From the NCBI GenBank assembly GCA_903897785.1, contig CAIUCZ010000006.1, forward strand, positions 1-33,665: 33,665 bases of DNA, written 5' to 3'. Below are positions 1-8,512 of the stretch, in pieces. Origin of the DNA: Candidatus Falkowiibacteriota bacterium (GTDB taxonomy: Bacteria; Patescibacteriota; Patescibacteriia; Patescibacteriales; Patescibacteriaceae). The stretch's first letter is position 1. Each line of letters opens with the position of its first letter. The notes under the pieces were generated by a model. It worked only from the letters and a program-made list of their open reading frames with translations. It was not told the origin of the DNA and searched no databases. A program made the position numbers and the translations under genes.

Positions 1-62
1 AATTCGCATTTTTTGCGGTTTCAATTCGTGGTATTCGCATGCCAATTCGCATTTTTCGCATT
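1..62. repeat. ATTCG-word repeat cluster
   Basis: Degenerate copies of words such as AATTCGCATTTTT and ATTCGTGGTATTCGCAT follow one another. The same words recur at 4526-4712, 4918-4977, 13313-13340, 18399-18424 and 23391-23462, always in spacers or at gene ends. No coding or RNA gene is visible here. Confidence 0.7.
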
Positions 63-70
63 AATTAAAA

Positions 71-538
71 TCATGGATAAAAGAATAAGTATAAAAATAA
101 TAATAAGCAATAATTGAACAACAGAAACCACTTGTTCGACCATTTCATCCCGTTAAACGAATAGTTGGTAAACGGCCAAAAAATCGGCGCGGCCATCATC
201 GAATCGTCGGAATGAGTAAAAATGTCCACCAAAATATGCAGCCCCCAAGCGCACCATAAAATTGACCAATCCGGCGCCCAGACGCGCAAAGCCAAAAAAA
301 CCGTCAGCCACACCGGCAGGCTGTGCACAACGGCGTAAATCATTTTGACATAAGCCGGTACCAGGGTGGCCGGCGGTTTTTTGAAAAACAGGCGCTTGCG
401 AAAAAATTTGTTGTTATAGATCCCGCACAAACCGATCAGATCCGGCAAAACGCCAAACAACACCGCAAAGCGGCGTTCTTGCCAGGGCAGATCTTTAAAC
501 ACCAGGTTAGTCAGAAGGGCGTGAGCAATAATGTCCAT
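71..538 (-). CDS. small membrane protein, YdjM/DUF457-like putative metal-dependent hydrolase
   Basis: A 155-residue, strongly hydrophobic protein with three or four membrane segments. Polar residues sit at spacings typical of the YdjM/DUF457 and phospholipase-C-like membrane hydrolases: His6 near the N-terminus, the VLPD motif (Asp33), His72 in VVHSLP, and HILVDIFTH (His101, Asp105, His109). These could form a metal site at the membrane; substrate unknown. The start ATG at 538 has no Shine-Dalgarno site, as for most genes here. It is the only minus-strand gene in the first 7 kb and has no evident operon partner. The family assignment rests on the His/Asp pattern only, so the catalytic role is inference. 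Confidence 0.6.
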   Translation of the reverse strand: MDIIAHALLTNLVFKDLPWQERRFAVLFGVLPDLIGLCGIYNNKFFRKRLFFKKPPATLVPAYVKMIYAVVHSLPVWLTVFLALRVWAPDWSILWCAWGLHILVDIFTHSDDSMMAAPIFWPFTNYSFNGMKWSNKWFLLFNYCLLLFLYLFFYP

Positions 539-540
539 AA

Positions 541-694
541 ATAGTTCATAAAGTTTATAAAGTTATACCCGCCTGCAACGCTATGCGTAGCATTTCGGGC
601 AGGAAGTTCATAAAGCATCTTGCTTTATAACTTTATGAACTTCCCTCCAGTAACGCTTGAGCGTAGCTCTGCGGGCTGGTCAACTTTATGAACT
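541..694. repeat. palindromic repeat cluster (GTTCATAAAGTT words plus two CCTGC/CCAG hairpin elements)
   Basis: Three things alternate. There are copies of the word GTTCATAAAG in both orientations (544, 605, 640, 684). A palindrome-like element at 568-603 begins CCCGCCTGCAACGCTATGC and ends CGGGCAGG. A second element at 656-689 begins CCAGTAACGCTTGAGCG and ends GCGGGCTGG. Both elements recur, one nested inside the other, at 21189-21258. This is a non-coding spacer between the divergent genes at 71-538 and 1000-2514. Confidence 0.75.
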
Positions 695-739
695 CTTGCT
701 TTGCTAAGCATACCAACTCCAGCCGCTAAAATCAACCGT

Positions 740-768
740 TTGCCAAAACCGTTGTCTTATGCTATAGT
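740..768 (+). promoter_or_regulatory. promoter for rny
   Basis: TTGCCA at 740-745 is followed by a 17-nt spacer and TATAGT at 763-768, preceded by an extended -10 TGC. Transcription would begin near 775, leaving an untranslated leader of about 225 nt before rny. It fits the pattern shared by most promoters in this window. Confidence 0.6.
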
Positions 769-999
769 CGGGATAAGACCAATTTAATAAATTAAAAAAT
801 CGGCTGACGCACTTGTTGACGGTTGCAGACTACAAGATTTTTTTAACTTAGATTAGTTAATTTTTGTGAAAAATTACTTTGTTGACTCCAAAAAAACTCA
901 TGGCAAACTTTCCCTCAAACAGGTGGAAAGCGTTTATGCCGTGGCCTAATTTTCGTTAAACCTCTCTCCGTTACAATTACTCTCGGCCCACAACTCTTT
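769..999 (+). other. long rny leader with candidate short ORFs
   Basis: About 225 nt between the predicted start of transcription and the rny ATG. It holds a 27-codon GTG-initiated frame (866-949, beginning MKNYFVDSKK) and an overlapping 19-codon ATG frame (900-959) in another phase. Neither has a Shine-Dalgarno site. It could be a regulatory leader, a decayed gene end or plain spacer; I see no known riboswitch in it. Confidence 0.3.
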
Positions 1000-2514
1000 A
1001 TGGACTATCTTTTTTATGCCATCGCGGCCCTGGCCGCTTTTGGTATTGGTTATTGGATCCGCCAACAGCAAGCCATGTCCAAATTGAACAGCGCCGAGCT
1101 GCGCGTGGAAAAATTGCTAACCGAAGCCAAGACCAAGGAACAGCAAATCATCATTGATGCCAAAGACCGGGCGTACAAAATCGGCGAAGAGGCCAAGCGC
1201 GAAGCCAAACACGCTCAAGACGAAATCGCCAAAATTCAAGCCAAGTTGGAACAGCGCGAAAGTTTGTTCGGCCAAAAGTTGTTGGAACTGCAAGAAAAAC
1301 AGCAGGAGCTTTATGATAAATTAAACAAGCTGGAAGAAGCCAAAGAAAAAATCAAGCAGATTCGCGAAGAACAATTGCAAAAACTGGAAAAAATTGCCGG
1401 CCTAACCCGCGAAGAAGCCAAAGAAGTCATTTTCAAAAACATGGAAGCCGACACCAAAGAAGCTTTGGCCTCGCGCTTGAATAAGCTGGACAAAGAGTCT
1501 GATGATTTTTTGGAAGAACGGACCAAAGAAATGATGGCCAATGTCATCCAGCGTATTTCCTCCACTTTTACCGCCGAGCTGACCACCTCCAATGTCGATT
1601 TGCCTAATGATGAAATGAAGGGCCGGATTATCGGCCGCGAAGGCCGCAATATCAAAGCGATTGAGCAGTTGACCGGTGTGGAAATCTTGGTTGACGATAC
1701 GCCCAACATGATTGTCATTTCCGGCTTTTCCGGCATTCGCCGCCATATTGCCAAAAAGACTCTGGAATATTTGATTAAAGACGGCCGCATTCATCCGACT
1801 AAAATTGAAGAAGCGGTCGAACAAGCCAAAAAAGATTTGGCTGTCGATATCAAAAAAGCCGGTGAAGAGGCTTTGTACGAAATGGGGCTGGCCGGATTTG
1901 ATTCCAAATTGGTCCAGATTTTAGGCCGTTTGAAATATCGCACCAGCTACGGTCAGAACGCCTTAAAACATGCTGTCGAGGTGTCGCATTTGGCCGGATT
2001 TTTGGCCAAGGAATTGGGTGGCGACGTGGCCATGGCCAAAAAAGCCGGTTTATTTCACGATATCGGCAAAGCGGTGGATCACGAAATTCAAGGCACGCAC
2101 GGCGAACTGGGCGGACAGATCGCCCGCAAGTTCAACTTGCCGCCGGACGTGATTGACGCCATCGAAAACCATCACGAAGATCGACCGGGCAATCTGATTA
2201 CGGTTATTGCCAAAGTGGCTGACGCCATTTCTTCGGCTCGTCCGGGTGCGCGCCATGACAGCTTTGAACAATATGTTCATCGTTTGGAAGAATTGGAAAA
2301 ACTGGCTGTCAGCTTTGACGGGATTGAAAAGGCTTATGCCATTCAAGCCGGCCGCGAAGTGCGCGTCTTTGTCGACGCCGGCAAGGTCGGCGATTTGGAA
2401 GCGCGGGAAATGGCCAAAAATGTCGCCAAAAAAATCGAACAAGAATTAAAATATCCGGGCGAAATCAAAGTCAACTTGCTGCGCGAAATGAGAGTAATTG
2501 AGTACGCCAGATAG
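1000..2514 (+). CDS. rny: ribonuclease Y
   Basis: Membrane-anchored endoribonuclease that starts decay of many mRNAs. The 504 residues match the usual length of about 520. Residues 3-20 form one N-terminal membrane helix, 25-170 a long charged coiled coil, 195-270 a KH RNA-binding domain with GRIIGREGRNIKAIE at 208-222, and about 320-420 an HD phosphohydrolase domain with LFHDIGK (His353-Asp354) and the later HH of ENHHEDRP. All expected catalytic residues are present. The ATG at 1000 is the only start that keeps the anchor helix; there is no Shine-Dalgarno site. A promoter at 740-768 precedes it. RNase J lies 2.5 kb downstream on the same strand, so both main decay nucleases of this Gram-positive-style system are in the window. 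Confidence 0.96.
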   Translation: MDYLFYAIAALAAFGIGYWIRQQQAMSKLNSAELRVEKLLTEAKTKEQQIIIDAKDRAYKIGEEAKREAKHAQDEIAKIQAKLEQRESLFGQKLLELQEKQQELYDKLNKLEEAKEKIKQIREEQLQKLEKIAGLTREEAKEVIFKNMEADTKEALASRLNKLDKESDDFLEERTKEMMANVIQRISSTFTAELTTSNVDLPNDEMKGRIIGREGRNIKAIEQLTGVEILVDDTPNMIVISGFSGIRRHIAKKTLEYLIKDGRIHPTKIEEAVEQAKKDLAVDIKKAGEEALYEMGLAGFDSKLVQILGRLKYRTSYGQNALKHAVEVSHLAGFLAKELGGDVAMAKKAGLFHDIGKAVDHEIQGTHGELGGQIARKFNLPPDVIDAIENHHEDRPGNLITVIAKVADAISSARPGARHDSFEQYVHRLEELEKLAVSFDGIEKAYAIQAGREVRVFVDAGKVGDLEAREMAKNVAKKIEQELKYPGEIKVNLLREMRVIEYAR

Positions 2515-2662
2515 ATTTTGGATATTAGAAATTGGATTTGTCTCGAAATTTTTGATTGATTGGACAAAAATAATATTTTCTGCTATATTTTAATCAGCTT
2601 TTCCTCTCTCCATCAATTGGAGCAATCCAATATCTAAAATCTAATATCCAACATCCGGCTCT
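2515..2662. repeat. inverted ATTGGAT / ATCCAATATCTAA word pair flanking a promoter
   Basis: A left copy at 2515-2540 (TTTTGGATATTAGAAATTGG) and an inverted right copy at about 2627-2662 (CAATATCTAAAATCTAATAT, then CCAACATCCGGCT) flank the promoter at 2560-2589. The right copy nearly repeats the word at the stop codon of the giant pilin gene (8489-8511). The same arrangement surrounds the glyS promoter. Confidence 0.65.
2560..2589 (+). promoter_or_regulatory. promoter for the solute-binding protein gene
   Basis: TTGGAC at 2560-2565, an 18-nt spacer, then TGC-TATATT with the -10 at 2584-2589. The start codon at 2667 lies about 70 nt beyond the predicted transcription start. Confidence 0.55.
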
Positions 2663-2666
2663 TATT

Positions 2667-4520
2667 ATGTTTTCTCTGACTAAAAAAGATAAACCAAAAA
2701 ATCCGGTCGACAACTTGGACAAAAAGTTGGTCGCCAGTTTGTCAAAATCGCGCATCCCCAATTTGCGCCAGCTAAAATATCTCCACCGCTTTTTGAACAA
2801 GCAAGAGATGGCTTTGTTTTATAGCGCTTTGGCTTTGGTGGCCGTCGGTTTGCTTTATTTTGGTTATCAATTCTACACCGGTCATACCGCGGCCACTCCG
2901 GCCGGCAATGACACTTATACCGAAGGCGTTGTCGGTTCGCCCAAATACATCAACCCGCTTTATGCCAATCTAAACGACGTCGACAACGATTTATCGAGTT
3001 TGATCTTTTCCGGTTTGTTTCGCTTTGACGGCCAAGGCAAGTTGATCAAAGATTTAGTGACCGATTATCAAGTCAGCGCCGACCATCGTGTTTACACCGT
3101 TAAAATTAATAAAAACGCCGGCTTTACCAACGGCGACGCTTTAACGGCCGATGATATTATTTCCACCTTCAGCTATATTACCTCACCGGATTATAAATCA
3201 GCCTTGGCCGATACTTTTGCCGGCGTGTCTATCGATAAGATTGACAATCAAACCGTCAAATTCACTTTGCCGGAGAATTACGGCCAATTCTTACAGTTGC
3301 TGACCTTTGGCATTTTGCCGTCATCGATTTTTGATCAAATCTCGGCCGGCAATCTGCCTTTGGCGGAAATCAACATCAAACCAATCGGTTCTGGCATGTA
3401 CAAATTTACGTCTTTGACCAAAGATCCCGGCGGCAGCTTAAAGTCATATACCCTGACGCGCAATGAAGATTATTACGGCCAAAAACCATACATCAAAACT
3501 TTGACTTTTGAATTTTTTCCGTCAGCCCAAGAAATGGTCTTGGCCTTAAACAACGGCTCGCTGGACGGTGCCGGTTATCTGCCCAAAAAATTGTATGCTT
3601 CGGTGGCGGCCAAAAATTCTTTTTATTTTCATCAATTAAACTACCCGCAAGTTAACGCCGTTTTATTTAATTTGGGCGACAAGCTGGTCGGCTTAAAACC
3701 GATTCGCCAAGCGCTGGCTTTGGGCACGGATAAAAAGTTATTGCTCAAACAATTGGATCTGACCGGCGCGCAAATTCAAGACGGTCCCCTGCCGGCCGAT
3801 TCGGAGTTGTATAGCGACAACTTTAATCATTACGCCACCGACGTCGCGGCCGCGGCCAAATTGTTGGATGATAATAATTGGAAGATTATTAATGTCGATC
3901 AAGGACAGCTCGATCAAGCGCGCACCGATGCGACAACTGCCAAAGGCGCCCAACTGGCCGATGATCAAACCAAATTGGAGCTAGGTATCGGCGCCTGGCG
4001 CAACAACGGCAAACAGTGGTTGATTATAAAATTATCAGCCGTCAAAGATGACGATAGTGCCGTAATCGCCCGACAACTAGCTGATCAATGGCAAACTTTG
4101 GGCGTTAAAACCGAAGTGACTTTGCTTGACGCCAATGACGCGCCGACGACGATCGTTAAAAATAAAAACTTTTCCGTCGTGGTGTATAACATGGATAGCG
4201 GTGTTGACGGCGATTTGTTTCCTTTCTGGTCCACCGGCCAGGCCAACAATTTAACCGGCTTTGGCGGCAAAGACACGGACAAGCTTTTGGCCACGGCTCG
4301 CGGCGCCGCCACTTTGGCCGCACGCAAAACCGCTTATCAGACGTTTAGCCAAAATTTGATGGATGATGCGCCGGCAATCTTTTTGTATAATCCGGGCTAT
4401 ACTTATTTGCAAAGTAAAAAAGTGCGCGGCTTTGATGTCGGCCGGCTCTATGATCCGAAAGATCGATTCAATAATATCGCGGATTGGTATATTAAGACAA
4501 AGAGCAAGTTCAAGTTTTGA
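2667..4520 (+). CDS. membrane-anchored ABC transporter substrate-binding protein, family 5 (peptide/oligopeptide type)
   Basis: 617 residues. A cytoplasmic basic region (1-47) is followed by one membrane helix (about 49-71) and then an extracellular SBP_bac_5 fold. Recognisable parts are the opening segment GVVGSPKYINPLYA (about 87-100), SGLFRFDG, the LTADDIISTF segment typical of the family, and the C-terminal part with YNPGYTYLQSKKVRGF. Such proteins capture peptides or other solutes for an ABC importer. There is no lipobox cysteine: anchoring is by an uncleaved helix, as in many CPR homologues. No permease or ATPase gene is adjacent, so the partner transporter is elsewhere or absent. It ends in TGA, one of the genes showing the standard code. 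No Shine-Dalgarno site. Confidence 0.88.
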   Translation: MFSLTKKDKPKNPVDNLDKKLVASLSKSRIPNLRQLKYLHRFLNKQEMALFYSALALVAVGLLYFGYQFYTGHTAATPAGNDTYTEGVVGSPKYINPLYANLNDVDNDLSSLIFSGLFRFDGQGKLIKDLVTDYQVSADHRVYTVKINKNAGFTNGDALTADDIISTFSYITSPDYKSALADTFAGVSIDKIDNQTVKFTLPENYGQFLQLLTFGILPSSIFDQISAGNLPLAEINIKPIGSGMYKFTSLTKDPGGSLKSYTLTRNEDYYGQKPYIKTLTFEFFPSAQEMVLALNNGSLDGAGYLPKKLYASVAAKNSFYFHQLNYPQVNAVLFNLGDKLVGLKPIRQALALGTDKKLLLKQLDLTGAQIQDGPLPADSELYSDNFNHYATDVAAAAKLLDDNNWKIINVDQGQLDQARTDATTAKGAQLADDQTKLELGIGAWRNNGKQWLIIKLSAVKDDDSAVIARQLADQWQTLGVKTEVTLLDANDAPTTIVKNKNFSVVVYNMDSGVDGDLFPFWSTGQANNLTGFGGKDTDKLLATARGAATLAARKTAYQTFSQNLMDDAPAIFLYNPGYTYLQSKKVRGFDVGRLYDPKDRFNNIADWYIKTKSKFKF

Positions 4521-4525
4521 TATAT

Positions 4526-4712
4526 AATGCGAATCTACGAATTGTATTCCCCTGCGCGGAGGACAGGTGCGAATACCGCGAATGACATAGCGAAAAATGC
4601 GAATGAACGCCAAACTCTAACAATTCCAATAATAAAAATTGATGGATTCGCATCTTTCGCGGTTTCAATTCGCGGTATTCGCATAAAAATTCGCATCTTT
4701 CGCATTAATAAA
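4526..4712. repeat. ATTCG-word repeat cluster upstream of tRNA-Leu
   Basis: Words such as GCGAATACCGCGAATG on one side (4526-4605) and GGTATTCGCATAAAAATTCG on the other (4645-4707) are roughly inverted copies. A small element beginning CCCCTGCGCGGAGGACAGG sits at about 4549-4567. Together with 4799-5011 this makes a spacer of about 490 nt whose only gene is the tRNA. No convincing promoter for the tRNA is visible, so read-through from 2560-2589 is possible. Confidence 0.7.
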
Positions 4713-4714
4713 CT

Positions 4715-4798
4715 GCCCAAATGGTGAAATTGGTAGACACGCAACGTTCAGAGCGTTGTTCTCGCAAGGGAGTGAGGGTTCAAATCCCTCTTTGGGCA
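4715..4798 (+). tRNA. tRNA-Leu (anticodon CAG)
   Basis: A class II tRNA of 84 nt. The acceptor stem GCCCAAA (4715-4721) pairs with TTTGGGC (4791-4797), with discriminator A at 4798. The D-arm contains GGTAGACAC, and the anticodon arm CAACG-TTCAGAG-CGTTG puts CAG at positions 34-36. A long variable arm and the T-arm GAGGGTTCAAATCCCTC follow. The 3' CCA is not encoded (CGA follows), so it must be added by CCA transferase. It reads the leucine codon CUG. Confidence 0.96.
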
Positions 4799-4828
4799 CG
4801 AGCGAAAAATTAAAAATTATAAATTAAG

Positions 4829-4870
4829 AATTAAAAATTGGGAGTGCCACTTCTCGGACAATTTTTAATT
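4829..4870 (+). terminator. AT-rich hairpin after tRNA-Leu (possible terminator; also a repeat word)
   Basis: AATTAAAAATTG (4829-4840) pairs perfectly with CAATTTTTAATT (4859-4870) around an 18-nt loop. No clean T-run follows, and the arms belong to the AATTAAAAATT word family also seen at 7356-7388, 29713-29746 and 33296-33366, so terminator function is uncertain. Confidence 0.4.
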
Positions 4871-4916
4871 ATTAATTATTAATTTTTAATTAAAATATAA
4901 ACTCTCTAAATTGAGT

Positions 4917-4945
4917 TTGCGACATTCGCAACCAATTCGTAGTAT
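4917..4945 (+). promoter_or_regulatory. possible promoter for rnj inside an ATTCG-word cluster
   Basis: TTGCGA (4917-4922), a 17-nt spacer and TAGTAT (4940-4945). It lies in the repeat words that fill 4918-4977, so the match may come from the repeat. Transcription would start near 4952, about 60 nt before rnj. Confidence 0.35.
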
Positions 4946-5011
4946 TCGGATATTAATTCGTTGTATTCGTATTAACTACCTAATCTTAACTAAACAAACG
5001 AACTCTATTTT

Positions 5012-7300
5012 ATGATGAAGTACAAACCAAAAAATCGTTTTATCAACGATCTACATGACGTGCTGGAACCGGTGTTAACCGGCCGGCCCGCCAACCAAAA
5101 GCCGCAACCAAAACAACCGGCTCGCTTTAACGCGCCAAAAAATGCGGCCAACAACAACTCCGGCCAGAAGAATTTTAAGTGGCAAGAGCACAATCAACAG
5201 CGCTTTCATTCAAATCAGCCGACCGCGCAAAATAAAAGTGCCAATAACCTTAGGCCCGTCAAAAACATCAGCCGCCAGGCCGATGACTGGTCAAGCCTGC
5301 CCGATGAACCGACGCACCTTGCGCCCAACAGACCCGCCGCTAACGCAGGGCTAACACCATATCAAGCCAAACAAAAAATGCGCCAACAGCAAACCGCTTA
5401 TCAACAACAGCAAGTGCGCGCCAACCTGGCCAAGCAAAACTTTGCCCCGACAGCCAACGCGCCTTTGCCGGTCGGCATGACGCAAAATATTCGCCACAAA
5501 CTGCATTATCAACCGATTAATCAAGCTAAACCGCAACCGGAAAAGTCAATGACACCGAAAATTTTTGATAAAAACAAAAACAATAAAAATCAAGCGACAG
5601 CCAAACCCGCCTCATCGGCGGGCGACAAGTTAAAAATTATCCCCTTGGGCGGCAACGAAGAAGTCGGCCGCAACATGACCATTTTTGAATACGGCGAGGA
5701 CATCATTATTCTTGATATGGGCTTGCAGTTTCCGGAAGAAGACATGTTGGGCATTGATTTCATCATTCCCAACGTCAGCTATCTCAAAGGCAAAGAACGC
5801 AATATTAAAGCAGTCTTGTTTTCCCATGGCCACTTGGACCACATCGGCGCCGCGCCGATGCTCTTGGAAAAATTAAACTATCCGACGATTGTCGGCCGTC
5901 CCCTGACCCTGGCCATGATTCGCCACCGCCAAGAAGATTATAAACCCAACACCGGCAAATTATTGTCGGCCATCACCATCAAGACTTTAAATGACGTTTT
6001 GGTTTTTGGCAATTTCCGCGTTAAATTTTTCCAAATTGATCACTCCATCATGGATGCCGTCGGTTTGATTATCGAAACTCCGACCGCCACTGTGATTCAT
6101 CCCGGCGATTGGACATTGGAAAAAGACGAACACGGCAAACCGCGTTTGGATTATTCGCACTTGGCCGATCTGAAACGGCCGACCGTTTTGATGCTGGAAA
6201 GCTTGGGTGCGACCGATATTCGGCCGTCGGCGTCCACCCAAGACATGCAAGATAATTTAACCAAACTGATCACCGAAGCACCAGGCCGCGTCATTGTCGG
6301 CACCTTTGCTTCGCAAATTGAGCGAGTCGGCTGGATTATCGCTTTGGCCGAATCTTTAAACAAAAAAGTTGTCTTGGACGGTTTTTCCATGAAGAATAAT
6401 ATTGAAATCGCCCAAGAACTCGGCTATGTCAAGCCGGCCAAAGGCACCTTGATCAAAATGGAAGAGCTTGCCAAGTACCCGGACAACCGCATTGTCGTCT
6501 TGGCGACCGGCGCCCAAGGCGAAACCAACGCTTCGCTCTCGCGCATCATCAGCGGCAACCATCGCGCCATTAAAATTCAAAAATCAGACACGGTAATTTT
6601 TTCTTCCTCAGTCATCCCCGGCAACGAGCGCAGTATTCAGACGCTGAAAGATAAATTGTATCGCCAATGCGACAACGTCATTCACGGCGAGATTATGGAC
6701 ATTCATGTTTCCGGCCATGCCAATCGCCACGATATCGCCTATTTGCTAAAAACCATCAGGCCGAATTATTTTCTGCCGGTTTATGCCTATCATTATATGT
6801 TGCATGAAGCGAGCAACCTGGCCAAAAACATCGGCTTTCCGGCGCAAAATATTTTTATTTTGGACAACGGCCAAGTGGCCGAATTTGATCATGCCGGTGG
6901 CCGAGCCACCAAAACCAAAGTCCCGGCCGGACTGGTGATGATTGACGGTTTGGGCGAAGGCGACGGCGCGGATATTGTCGTCAAAGACCGCCAAGCTTTG
7001 AGCGAAGCGGGCATGATCGTTATCATCAGCCAGCTGAATGTCAAAACCGGCGAGCTGGTCGGCAGTCCGGACATAATTTCACGCGGTTTTATCTATATGA
7101 AAGAAAATCAAGAACTGCTGCAAAAAATTCGCCAGCGCATCCGCAAAATTGTCAAAGAGGCCAAAGAAATCAAAAATGACAACGACTTGGAAAACATTAA
7201 AAGCAAAATTCGGGTGGATATCGGCGGCTTCTTGTTCCAGCAAACTCATCGCAAGCCCGTTGTTTTACCTGTTCTCTTGAAAATCGGCAATACAAAATAA
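5012..7300 (+). CDS. rnj: ribonuclease J with long disordered N-terminal extension
   Basis: Metallo-beta-lactamase/beta-CASP ribonuclease with 5'-3' exo- and endonuclease activity in mRNA decay and rRNA maturation. Of 762 residues (usual length about 555) the first 205 or so are low-complexity, rich in Asn, Gln, Pro and Lys, including a Gln-rich stretch near 125-138. The catalytic core starts at KLKIIPLGGNEEVGRN (about 206), with the zinc motif SHGHLDHIG (His272, His274, Asp276, His277), the beta-CASP region in the middle and HVSGHANRHD later. The C-terminal domain ends in the VVLPVLLKIG segment. The start may be either of two adjacent ATGs (5012 or 5015); neither has a Shine-Dalgarno site. 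The extension could bind RNA or partner proteins (inference). A perfect hairpin terminator follows the gene. Confidence 0.95.
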   Translation: MMKYKPKNRFINDLHDVLEPVLTGRPANQKPQPKQPARFNAPKNAANNNSGQKNFKWQEHNQQRFHSNQPTAQNKSANNLRPVKNISRQADDWSSLPDEPTHLAPNRPAANAGLTPYQAKQKMRQQQTAYQQQQVRANLAKQNFAPTANAPLPVGMTQNIRHKLHYQPINQAKPQPEKSMTPKIFDKNKNNKNQATAKPASSAGDKLKIIPLGGNEEVGRNMTIFEYGEDIIILDMGLQFPEEDMLGIDFIIPNVSYLKGKERNIKAVLFSHGHLDHIGAAPMLLEKLNYPTIVGRPLTLAMIRHRQEDYKPNTGKLLSAITIKTLNDVLVFGNFRVKFFQIDHSIMDAVGLIIETPTATVIHPGDWTLEKDEHGKPRLDYSHLADLKRPTVLMLESLGATDIRPSASTQDMQDNLTKLITEAPGRVIVGTFASQIERVGWIIALAESLNKKVVLDGFSMKNNIEIAQELGYVKPAKGTLIKMEELAKYPDNRIVVLATGAQGETNASLSRIISGNHRAIKIQKSDTVIFSSSVIPGNERSIQTLKDKLYRQCDNVIHGEIMDIHVSGHANRHDIAYLLKTIRPNYFLPVYAYHYMLHEASNLAKNIGFPAQNIFILDNGQVAEFDHAGGRATKTKVPAGLVMIDGLGEGDGADIVVKDRQALSEAGMIVIISQLNVKTGELVGSPDIISRGFIYMKENQELLQKIRQRIRKIVKEAKEIKNDNDLENIKSKIRVDIGGFLFQQTHRKPVVLPVLLKIGNTK

Positions 7301-7312
7301 GCTGCATTTAAC

Positions 7313-7354
7313 TTATAACAAAAAAGACGGCGATGGTCGTCTTTTTTGTTATAA
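7313..7354. terminator. bidirectional terminator between rnj and the convergent membrane gene
   Basis: A perfect 17-bp stem: arm 7313-7329 (TTATAACAAAAAAGACG) pairs with 7338-7354 around an 8-nt loop. The A-tract and T-tract are inside the arms, so it can act on both strands, which suits the two convergent genes. Confidence 0.85.
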
Positions 7355-7375
7355 AAAATTTTTAATTCTTGATTT

Positions 7376-8386
7376 TTAATTTTTAACTTGTCCCAACACT
7401 CTCATTATTTTACTCTGTGCCGTCCCCTCTCTTAATCTTAAAAACAGCCCGGTCCAGACCGACACCTGGAATACCGCCAGCATGGCATAACCCCAAAGCA
7501 ACAAGGCGTAAAACAAAATCATCATCGAGAAGAAAAGCCACAGCACGGCTGTACTCCATTGCCAGGTCCAAAACAAATTCAAAACAAACAGCACCGGAAT
7601 CGTCGTACCGACCACGGCCAGCATGACGGCCAGGTTGCCGATCAATTCCGTAAAAAATAAACCAAACGACATTTCAACGCTGACCAGCCAATTGGCAAAA
7701 AATAATTTCCCGGCGCTAACCAAAGCCGGCCATAATTTTTGTTTTTCCAAAACCAAAAAACCGATGGCGTAGCGCTCGAGCATTGCCGTCAAAGCCAAGC
7801 CGGCGGCCAAAACAATAAACAGCGCCCCGCCGCCCAAATACAAAACAAGCGACTGATGATAAGCCAGCAAAAAAGTGGCGCTGACGATATAAAAAATCAC
7901 GCCGGCCAAAAATTTAAAACCGGCATTCAGAAAAAACACCGGCCAAAAATATTGTTTGCCGGCCAAAAATCCCAGCGCCAAGCCCGGTTTAACCGTATCG
8001 GCCGCCGCCGTTTGGTTCTTGATAATCACCGCGGCGTTATTCACCAGCGCCGTTTGTGCCATGGAAGCCGCCGCCAAAAAAGCCAGATACAGCAAAGCGA
8101 TGACCGCGGCAATCAGTATCAACAAAAAAATACTGCCCGGAAACGACCACAAGGCCTGGCGCAAATTGGCCAAAACGCTCCAGCTGATGCCGTTGGCCGA
8201 ACCGGCGGCCAAAAATTGTTTCCAATTTAACCAAAAATTATTCGGCTCGCCAAAGCTGGTATAAATCAATTGCGTTTCAATTGTGCCGCCGACCACGGCG
8301 GCAAAAATGCCAAAGAGCCATAAATATTTATGGCGCCAGGCGATTGCCGCGGCTTGTTTAAGAATATCAAAGTAAAGAGATGCCAT
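7376..8386 (-). CDS. polytopic membrane protein of unknown function
   Basis: 336 residues from the chosen ATG, with about six hydrophobic segments and little soluble sequence. The N-terminus reads MASLYFDILKQAAAIAWRHK, then YLWLFGIFAAVVGG, a short amphipathic start common to a broad class of CPR membrane proteins of unknown role. A longer frame opens with TTG at 8437, but its first codons overlap a GGAG-containing spacer stretch. The ATG at 8386 is preferred because the hydrophobic domain begins there and a TATACT box lies just upstream (8407-8412). I see no catalytic motif. The gene at 31307-32194 has a similar overall build but no clear sequence match. Confidence 0.75.
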   Translation of the reverse strand: MASLYFDILKQAAAIAWRHKYLWLFGIFAAVVGGTIETQLIYTSFGEPNNFWLNWKQFLAAGSANGISWSVLANLRQALWSFPGSIFLLILIAAVIALLYLAFLAAASMAQTALVNNAAVIIKNQTAAADTVKPGLALGFLAGKQYFWPVFFLNAGFKFLAGVIFYIVSATFLLAYHQSLVLYLGGGALFIVLAAGLALTAMLERYAIGFLVLEKQKLWPALVSAGKLFFANWLVSVEMSFGLFFTELIGNLAVMLAVVGTTIPVLFVLNLFWTWQWSTAVLWLFFSMMILFYALLLWGYAMLAVFQVSVWTGLFLRLREGTAQSKIMRVLGQVKN

Positions 8387-8486
8387 AAAAAAATAATTAA
8401 ACGACAAGTATAAATATTGGATTACTCCTTTTACCAATTTTAATTAAGTCCCTTGTTTAAACATTAAAAAATAAATCAAAAGTCAA

Positions 8487-8512
8487 AGATCTAATATCCA
8501 AAATCCGGCTTA
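8487..8512. repeat. ATCTAATATCCAAAATCC word at the 3' end of the first giant pilin gene
   Basis: Nearly the same word as 2641-2662 in front of the solute-binding protein gene, one mismatch over about 21 nt. Here it overlaps the stop codon of the gene at 8510-13285. The rest of 8387-8509 is AT-rich spacer with nothing else recognisable. Confidence 0.6.

Noticed and set aside
2667-4520. Lipoprotein signal on the solute-binding protein
   Set aside because: No lipobox cysteine near the membrane helix; the protein appears to be anchored by an uncleaved helix.
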